A DNA stretch of 64,000 nt from Schizochytrium sp. TIO01 (taxonomy: Eukaryota; Sar; Bigyra; Thraustochytrida; Thraustochytriidae), in contig SMSO01000031.1 of NCBI GenBank assembly GCA_004764695.1, forward strand, positions 3,085,048 to 3,149,047. Reading direction: 5' to 3'. The notes under the pieces were generated by a model. That model did not search any database, had not been told where the DNA came from, and saw only the letters and a list, made by a program, of their open reading frames with translations. The stretch's first letter is position 1, and every line of letters begins with the position of its first letter. Below are positions 57,701-64,000 of the stretch, piece by piece. The translations under genes were made by a program, and so were the position numbers.

Positions 57701-58611
57701 AATGTAGGGTCAAGAATCTCGGGAATGTGAGAAGATGCCTCATGCGGGCAACGAATAACAAAAGATTCAAATGCGTGCAAGATGTTCTCCCGCAGCTCAT
57801 CAGATTCCTCGTTCTGCATGGCCTCGTCATCCGGGTTCTTGAGTGAGGCAAGGAAAAGGGGCACAATACGTTTAAGATGAGAACCGAGGCGGAACCCAAC
57901 CATGCGGGAGATCGTTCCGATAGTCTGGATTAATGTGCGTTTATCACTGCCAGGCTTGGGGTTTTCGATTTGCTCCAGGAGGGTACGGATGATACGGTCA
58001 AGCAGGTCATCGGAGACAACGGTAGCCAGGCGACCGAGGCAAGCCGCAGCGCGCTTGCGCACAGCAGGCTTCGGGATAGAGAGCTGCTGAAGAGCTGTGG
58101 AGGAGATGTTGCTGTGTTCAGAAGTCATGGCATAGCCGTAGAACTTGATCAGGTCTGTCAGGAGGTCGAGACACTCGAGTTTGATGCTCTCGTCCTCATC
58201 CATTTTGACACCTCCCAGAAGTCGAGAGGCCAGATCCATGGCAATCTTTGGGCCCATGTTTGACGGGAGCGTTCCTAGACAGGTCTTAAGGCCGATTGCA
58301 TAGATATCACGAAGGTCGGGCTTTCCTGTGAGGATGAGGTTGGCCAGCTTGTTGCAAATGTCTCGCACCTGAGTCTCCTCGACCTTCTTGACAAGAATCG
58401 CAAGGCAACGCACAGCCACAGTCTGCACATCGTTTGAGGTGTCATCAAGACGCAAGAGGATCGACTGGCAGATACGTCTCTCCAAATGAAGATCCATCTT
58501 TACGTCGCCTTCAAGGCTACGGCACAAGTCATTCACAGCCATGTAGCGTTCATCTTTGTCATAATCCGCGGTCTTCTCCAGCAGAGAAGTTATTTCACGA
58601 GCGGTCGCCAT
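54772..58611 (-). CDS. CAND1: CAND1 (TIP120) cullin exchange factor
   Basis: A 1279-residue all-helical HEAT-repeat protein, close to the length of animal and plant CAND1 (about 1220-1230). The N-terminus (ITSLLEKTADYDKDERYMAV) and the early repeat RDIYAIGLKTCLGTLP fit the family closely. An extended acidic loop of about 30 Asp/Glu/Tyr residues occurs at about 316-346 just before TSWKVRRASVKVVRA; CAND1 has a comparable acidic loop here. The C-terminal TIP120 domain is around 1115-1180 (VDDGLPLRKASFSCILTMLD). CAND1 binds unneddylated cullin-RBX1 and exchanges substrate receptor modules of SCF-type ubiquitin ligases; it acts in cytosol and nucleus. Single exon from ATG at 58611. Identification is firm. 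Confidence 0.96.
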   Translation of the reverse strand: MATAREITSLLEKTADYDKDERYMAVNDLCRSLEGDVKMDLHLERRICQSILLRLDDTSNDVQTVAVRCLAILVKKVEETQVRDICNKLANLILTGKPDLRDIYAIGLKTCLGTLPSNMGPKIAMDLASRLLGGVKMDEDESIKLECLDLLTDLIKFYGYAMTSEHSNISSTALQQLSIPKPAVRKRAAACLGRLATVVSDDLLDRIIRTLLEQIENPKPGSDKRTLIQTIGTISRMVGFRLGSHLKRIVPLFLASLKNPDDEAMQNEESDELRENILHAFESFVIRCPHEASSHIPEILDPTLAFLRYDPNYHYSEDQDDADGEDMYDGEDEDYEEYDDDEYSDEDDTSWKVRRASVKVVRAIIVSRPDILGDIYNKCGDLILSCFKERDDNVRLDLVNCYTALLRTVRGGATITTKGNKSSNSAVAQEFARSNSEVRVHIGQDVDKIIKVTTKILKEKKAEKTRTSIFELLQELVILLGGGLENHIGVLVPLLLESLRLDRDSSLIFACLQFIGKIFETHNASCIQPHLKTLYGPILTCAGAEWYKIAAESLRVIADMVSVFRPQVKSSGAADDVAMTDSSAADFDCSEFVRPCYDAVLPRLQTHHVDQEIKECAILAIGALFSRCGDMLKDQLAMVLELLQERLRNEITRLPALKCIEEIASSPLCLDISPIVESLVNDLVQFLRQQSRTLKQNTLSTLCELIRSSSSCISSTLYKDELENAARLIDDRDLYLSQMAISLCITTLEYAPDKQEVVSMTAATILPRCISLMTSSLLQTGGSTLEAVLELLRLLMKLQIAPLGFDEVLAMVIQPSKDESTGKLSKNAVSSLSRAIGVICTSTPDQSRCDATVNQIIADIKNGVAAGADDIASTSINLALLSLGEIGRDIDLASISDEAYSTVLACLDSKACSEEVKSASATALGNLTLGNMPSYLPLLMKALRERTEEAQQYLLLSSLREVIVKHNMSKAASGTALPVDEIVPVLERHCRSTEEGVRNMVAECFGKLAILKPDQIVPYLAKAVEGASGEPMARCTLVMSLKFASSSDQPVQALREHISIFVTLLNDEDLNVRRSSIVAFTSLAHHRTAVIHDVAREQIVPSLFKDMRVDPTLKRTVDLGPFKHVVDDGLPLRKASFSCILTMLDTIPETVPIVDLLPHLAKGLADVDEVQMLCHQILIQIAQRSPHILLSEINTVLEPLAQTLNKTVKEAQGSVMNHANNDIRSALRALDAIAAVPESQQDRRITDLVSMVLEKESTRAMIEADNLSMASQASKSNSQ

Positions 58612-59765
58612 GTTCGCAAGACTTTAGGGTAGCCTTAATTGCGTATTCTTTTTGCACAGAACTCGCTTTTCCTTCGCGCGAAGAGGTTGAAGAAAGGATA
58701 CCAAAGATTTGATGACGGAAATAGATCGATCTAATCTGATCTGATCCGAGCTAGTCAAATCGAATTGAATCGAGCCCAAGTTCTCTGCTCAGCGTGATCC
58801 GGCGTTGGAGTCAGCGGCCTCTACGTGCTTTACCCTCGACGAGAGCACGGAGAGAACTTCTGCGGCGAGCGGACTTAGCTCGCGGCCTTTGCTCTCGCGA
58901 TTTGAGAATTAATTCGCGATGAACGACTTTGCGGCCTTTGAAAAGATAGAAATCAAAGATAAAGAAACAACAAATTGATAGTAATTAATTAAAAAGAGAG
59001 AGAAGCCAAAGAAGCAGAGCGAAGCTAGTAGATACCATAGATACTTTTAGGAGTGCTGCTCATCCAGTATGAGTACTAATAGGTAAATAGTTACTAGTCT
59101 ACTGCTAGTGCTCTTATTTTAGCTTATGTTAGTTATCCTTTCTTCTTTGTCTGCGTTCTTCAGTAGCGCTCTCAAGGGAGTACCCAAAGATCTATTTAGA
59201 GATGGGTAAAGACTCTTGAAGGCGAGAGGAGAAAGGCGATTGCCCAGTCCTTACTAATGTCTTTGGAGCTAAAAATTGTTCTAGCTGGACTGGCTTTCTG
59301 AATCCTCTTGGGAACATCACCAATACGAAAGTAACCATGCACTTGAGGAACTCAAATACCGAATGAAGCGGGGGATACATCAGAAGTGAATTGATCTGAT
59401 TTATTTTGCCTCTCCGTTTTGCCTTGCACCCAGCTAAATACTTTTGTATATGTAGCTACAACTACCACCTACGCTACACAGGATAAATATCTTCAAAAGA
59501 TATCAGCTTTAGATTCCAATTCCTGGAACAATACGATTTGAGGAAGCCAATACAAGTCGCTGAGGTCGTCAATCGTGTGATGATGGAGCGCAAATTAGCA
59601 AGAGTCGAAAAGTTAATGAGAGGAGACCTAGTCATAGAAAAGGTTATCAATTGATCGTTAATGCATGTGCAATAATACAGTATTTTTTTGTATAATGGCA
59701 AGGCACATTCTTGACTCGGTAAGAGGAAGGATAAGACATTTGATACGAGGATAAAGCGGATACTT
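58612..59765. other. Intergenic region
   Basis: About 1.15 kb between CAND1 and the glycosyltransferase gene, both on the minus strand. The first 300 bases upstream of CAND1 include GATC-rich tandem motifs (58724-58750) that may be part of its promoter. No gene is seen. Confidence 0.5.
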
Positions 59766-61364
59766 TTAAGCATCACGAAGTTTTGAGCGCCATTCATCTC
59801 CAAGACCTTCAATCTGTGCGATTGGATAGCACCATTTATCCTTTGTTTCTGAACAACGAAGATCTGTACTCTTTCGTTGGATCAGTTTAACGAGTTGGCG
59901 GTTTTCATAGCCAGGCTTGCAGAACTTCTCTTTGTACAGTGAAGCAACGTGATTGAGGTAGTAGATGGCGTGGCAAAGAATCCAAGCATTTTGTTTAGCT
60001 TTTGGCTCGTCAGTCATACGCCAAAGGTCGTCAGGTGGCTGGATAATAAGCGGCGAGTCACATTCCAAAATGTCAGCAGGGACATGACCCTTGTGGAACA
60101 TCCATGGTCCCTTGTAGCGGTCAGGGGCCTTGAAGTTTGAAGCCATATGAATAAAGACTGGAAGTCGGTTAGCAGGTGTCGAGAGCGGGTTGCGACAGGA
60201 AAGATCTTTCACATCGATGAATGGGTATGCTTGACCTGAGCGACCACTTGTTGAAACCATGTACTGGTCGAGGGTGGTGTGCTTAAGACCAAGATGAGCT
60301 GAGGCAATGGAATAAGCCCACATGTCAGCAAGAATATCCTTTTCGTGCTCGAGAACAGGTCGCATGTATTTTGCCCAGAGCTTGCTCAGTTTGGTGAGAT
60401 CATCAACATGAAGCATGAGTGGAGGGCCTACACTGGTATGCTGTGCAGCTTCACGTGAAGTCCATGTAAGTGCTGGAGAGGATGAATCGCCGACTATGTC
60501 AACGAGCTTATCGCCGAACATGTGTACCCAGCCACCTTCGAGGCCGTAGCGCTGTGCGACTGGACGACCAAGCTTCACCCAGTCAAGAGGCTTATTTGCC
60601 TCGGGATCCTTTTCTTGGCCGCGGCTAGTGATGATATTGGCAGGGTCTGTATCTGACTGCGAAAGAGGGCGAAGGAAGAGGAAGTCAGGATCCAGAATAG
60701 CAATGACAGTTTCGCCCATGCGATCCAATTCCGGGCGTGCATGCTGCATAAAGTATTCGATCGAGCTAGGCTTATTAATCCAAGGAAAATCACGTGCACC
60801 ATCAAAAGACGGTGTAATGTAGAGTCCAAAGTTTTCGTTGATAGATCTGTTGAGCTTGGCCATTGGCACAAGGAGATCGTTGCGGCCTTCTGGGAAAGTT
60901 TGGTGTGTGTGGCGGATCTTTTCAGCTGTTCGGTCGTGGCAGCCGCTGACGATTCGCGTGATGCGTCCACGCTGGCCAACTAGCTTTGCCGTCGCCAGCA
61001 AAAGCTCAGATTGCCAGTGCTGAAAGTAGTTGCAGCCAGACGAGAAAATGACGTGGAGCTTGCCATCATCAGGGTGCGATGCTCCAGCCGGAATCTGTGG
61101 AATCCGAGCAAACCCGATGGGATACTCTTCTTCAGCAGTTGCAACAGTTTGCCGGAGCCTTGGGACACCGTTGGCGATATTTTTGGCGTGAAGGTTGTTA
61201 TTGGCAGAGCCTACCGTTGACGGCAACGCATATCGCTGTACCATCAGCAAAAAGATCAACAGTAACGAGAAGACTACTCCCAGCGAGGTCAGATATTTGC
61301 GGAGCCGCCATCCTTTCATCCGGTACTTGCTGTCCTCATGGCCTCCATCCTGCAAGCCTACCAT
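59766..61364 (-). CDS. Type II membrane glycosyltransferase, HPAT/SERGT-like
   Basis: A 532-residue protein with a short basic cytosolic tail, one signal-anchor helix at about 25-43 (LTSLGVVFSLLLIFLLMVQ) and a stem, the usual layout of Golgi glycosyltransferases. The lumenal domain begins with HVIFSSGCNYFQHWQSELLL near 103 and GQRGRITRIVSGC. A DxD-like metal-binding motif LDPDFLFLRPLS is near 222. These match the family of plant and algal hydroxyproline O-arabinosyltransferases and peptidyl-serine alpha-galactosyltransferases, which glycosylate Hyp- or Ser-rich secreted proteins. Which acceptor and sugar this enzyme uses cannot be read from the sequence. Cysteines late in the domain (CRNPLSTP, CDSPLII, CHAIYYLN) are spaced as in related proteins. 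Single exon from ATG at 61364. Confidence 0.85.
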   Translation of the reverse strand: MVGLQDGGHEDSKYRMKGWRLRKYLTSLGVVFSLLLIFLLMVQRYALPSTVGSANNNLHAKNIANGVPRLRQTVATAEEEYPIGFARIPQIPAGASHPDDGKLHVIFSSGCNYFQHWQSELLLATAKLVGQRGRITRIVSGCHDRTAEKIRHTHQTFPEGRNDLLVPMAKLNRSINENFGLYITPSFDGARDFPWINKPSSIEYFMQHARPELDRMGETVIAILDPDFLFLRPLSQSDTDPANIITSRGQEKDPEANKPLDWVKLGRPVAQRYGLEGGWVHMFGDKLVDIVGDSSSPALTWTSREAAQHTSVGPPLMLHVDDLTKLSKLWAKYMRPVLEHEKDILADMWAYSIASAHLGLKHTTLDQYMVSTSGRSGQAYPFIDVKDLSCRNPLSTPANRLPVFIHMASNFKAPDRYKGPWMFHKGHVPADILECDSPLIIQPPDDLWRMTDEPKAKQNAWILCHAIYYLNHVASLYKEKFCKPGYENRQLVKLIQRKSTDLRCSETKDKWCYPIAQIEGLGDEWRSKLRDA

Positions 61365-64000
61365 CGTTCCTTAGAGACTCGCAAGGCCAAAGCCTAGCGC
61401 TCTGACTACCAAGAGTCACGCCACGTCCTTGTTTTGCTGAGCGGAAACAACTTCGGGGCTTGCAAGGTTGAGCCAAGCCAGAGTCTTCCTCAGCTCTTTT
61501 TTATTTAGGTAGTGAGTGCTACCTTGTAGGTAGCTGTAGGTAAAAAGCATTAGCAGTAGCTTATTACCAATAGTACTAGCAAAACTTGCATTTTCTGTGA
61601 TAACCTATTCACGAGTTAAAAAAACAACCTGGACCCACAAACATTTTATTAACTACGTCCTTGGATAGGTAGTACAGAAGTATGCCTGTGATGGCGTGCA
61701 TCTTCGAATCGGCTACGTGTTTGCATTTAGCACGACATGGATTTTCTTATTATTGCTACATAATAAATCACAATAGCCCATTTGTTACTTCTTTTGCGCT
61801 TTCTAACTATGTTTGATGCTCCTGCATAGAGCCAATTTGTCTGTCATAGATGAATCAAAATGCTGTTCAACCAACACGAAGAGCTACTTCGAAAGATACG
61901 TATAGATCACGTTTCAGTAATGAAAAGATCGAGGCGGCGCTAGATTTTAGATAGATCAAGCTAAATGAAACAACATACTTAAATTCCTGCACGAAAATCA
62001 ATATCTCACTCTCAGAAATTATTAAACTTTTTGTTCGTATCGAAAATACATATGACAGAAACTACCTGAGCTGCATGCTCCACCACGCCTGGTTTAGAAT
62101 GTTGTGCTGAAAATATATAATTACAGCTACAGTAGCTTTCCTACGAAATGAATCCTAAATTGATTGATGTTCGAAATACGCGTGAAATATGAGTGTGCGA
62201 ACCTCACCGAGGCCGAACCATCTGGCATTGCAGTCTGTCGTCAGCCTACACCGAGTATTAGTTATGTCAACAATTATGAACGTCTTAACAATAATCTTTC
62301 TTCTCTTCTATTAATGTTAGAATAATGAAAGATTCGTGAATCATCTGGCTGACTTAGCCTATCCCCACTGTCAATAAAAGCCATGCGAAAGTGCCTGGTA
62401 GTCTCCAAACAGGTTTTAAATATATGTGTACATATATATTAAAATACGAACGAATTTCCACTACTCTGCTGTTTTACATACTGTATCCAATTGACTGTCA
62501 CTGAATTGATGAAAACTTGTTCCTGGCTCCCGAGCTCCTCTGACATAGAAGCGCCGCATGGCACATTTCAACTTGTCCTTTGGCAGTGATGAGTGATTGA
62601 GCGATGATAACAACCTTCACGATGGTTTCCCCACCAAAAAAGAAAAAAAAGGAAAAGAAAAGTCCGCTTCCAGCATGCGTCTAAGTTACGTTGTGTGCCG
62701 GCAAAATCGGCGGGCCGGCCGCTTCCATGCTGCTGCAAGCGAGTCGTTGTATTCAAGCTCGATCAAGCGGTGCTCCACGACTGCCATGGCTCGCTCCAGT
62801 AGATCTTCGACTTTTATCTCCTCAAGAGTTCCTGCTTAGCCACACTTAGCGCCGATGCAAGGCGTCGATGCAGGTTCCTGGGCCAGCAACCGCGCACAAG
62901 ATCTCGTGGAGCTGCAGTTTCGCCTCAGAGGCTTGCGATCGAAACCTTGTTAAGGCGGGGTTGCCATGCTGAGTCCCGCGTGGACCCCTCGAAGCTTGGT
63001 GCTTCGTTTCGAATACTGCTTTCCCAGATGGCCAGGCGCCTGTGTATGTATGTATGTATGTATGTATCTACAGAGTTGTTCTTCACAAACTCACGTTCTT
63101 CTTGAGCTTTCAAATACAGACTTCAATTAGTACCAATAGTTAGGTAATACTACCAACATCAAAAACAATTTTCATTTTATTTTCAAACCTCCTCGATGAT
63201 ACCAACTTTCATACTTTCTTTTTATAACTTGAACAGTGAAAATCAAATAAAAAGTCCCTCTTGTTCCACCTTTTAAAAGAATCCGTGTGCACTGCACACG
63301 AGACCCGTGTATGCCTGTGCGTCTATTTCGTCAACAAATCGACGTCGCTTTGGGTTTTACCAGGCAGGACCTTGAAGACACCTCAACTTCGCACAGAACG
63401 CCAATACAATAAACATGCTCCGTCGCCAATGCAGTCCCCCCCATCCTTTAAGGCGCGGTAGCCCCATCCTGCTCCGGCCCCCGCTCAAGATAAGCGAGCT
63501 GGTGCGCACCGAAAGGGACTGCTCCGGCGAACGCAGGGGCCCCTTCGTTACGCGTGCACTCTGTTGTGCACGAAGCAGTATGCGAAACAACCTCCGTCTG
63601 TCTTACCGAGAGGCAGCGCGAGGAGGAGTACGCGAGTAGCTATAGCTGTGCCAAACGCAGCCATCCTGAGAAAACCTTTCGATGCCCTTCGCGGCGCCGT
63701 GGTCTCCAGCGGCCTCCACCCCGGCCACCGTCTCCGCGATGGCCCGCCTCGAAGCTGGCCTTTTCGCGCGTATTTGTAGATATGTAGGCACGTGCTGCGA
63801 GTGTGTCTTTCTTTGCGCTGTCCATAGCCACCTTATCTCTCAGAAGGTCGGCTCAGCAAACAAACTCGGGTACCTGCGAAAGGCCCACGGGCGCCGTGCC
63901 GGTGCTCTTCGAGCTGGCTACCTTCACTTGGAGGCCCTCAAGAGCGACGACGGCCTGGCTCGAAGGGATCTCGCAGCGCCTAGGTATGTATTCCGTGGGC
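61365..64000. other. Right-edge region without a supported gene
   Basis: AT-rich DNA to about 62.5 kb, then increasingly GC-rich DNA from about 63.4 kb to the edge. It contains a GTAT microsatellite at 63043-63066. A minus-strand ATG near 63825 opens a short hydrophilic frame (MDSAKKDTLAARAYIS) of unknown significance. The GC-rich end could be the start of a gene lying beyond the window. Confidence 0.45.
63043..63066. repeat. (GTAT)n microsatellite
   Basis: About six copies of TGTA in intergenic DNA. Confidence 0.9.

Overview
The window is nuclear DNA from a unicellular eukaryote. Genes lie on both strands as independent transcription units. Few have introns; those seen are 89-153 nt with GTAAGT/GTACGT donors, YAG or TAG acceptors and CTAAT/CTAAC branch-point-like motifs. 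Intergenic DNA is AT-rich and full of microsatellites. The gene content (CAND1, a CAMSAP-type CKK protein, a HPAT/SERGT-like glycosyltransferase, a PHOSPHO-type phosphatase, a membrane-anchored pepsin-like protease and a Crinkler/RHS-type NTPase-nuclease) suggests a stramenopile protist, possibly a thraustochytrid (Labyrinthulomycetes). That placement is inference from gene content, not a phylogeny.

Left third (1-24.2 kb): four large paralogous multi-pass glycoproteins of a family I cannot name. Genes 1 and 3 (minus strand; gene 1 runs off the left edge) form one subfamily, and genes 2 and 4 (plus strand) form another. The order -,+,-,+ is best read as a tandem duplication of an ancestral divergent pair. 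Each protein has a cytosolic N-terminus, one membrane helix, a roughly 450-500 residue N-glycosylated ectodomain, a central pair of membrane segments, a Cys-containing second ectodomain, and two C-terminal helices around a highly conserved cytosolic loop. Gene 2 carries a one-base frame break near its 3' end. An 8 kb gene-poor interval separates genes 3 and 4.

Middle (24.6-40 kb): an unusual small-GTPase-like protein with three copies of a GDD-containing module (minus); a PHOSPHO-family HAD phosphatase (plus); a secreted or membrane-anchored aspartic protease with a His-rich juxtamembrane segment (plus); a tail-anchored TOM5-like small protein (minus); an uncharacterised two-exon small protein (minus); a three-exon divergent cyclophilin (plus); and a HIG1/RCF1-like mitochondrial protein (minus).

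Right third (40-64 kb): a repeat-rich stretch, then a Crinkler/RHS-type gene (P-loop NTPase plus PD-(D/E)xK-like nuclease) with a frame break, and a small acidic Trp-rich ORF ending at a perfect 11-bp hairpin. Next is a CAMSAP/Patronin-like microtubule minus-end protein (minus, three exons) whose coiled coil is a coding 15-bp minisatellite of about 65 units. Then come CAND1 (minus) and a Golgi-type glycosyltransferase (minus). The last 2.6 kb has no supported gene.

Three long genes are each interrupted by a single-base frame break in otherwise intact coding sequence. Assembly indels are the simplest explanation for two of them. The genes look functionally independent: no operon-like organisation is visible apart from the duplicated divergent pair.
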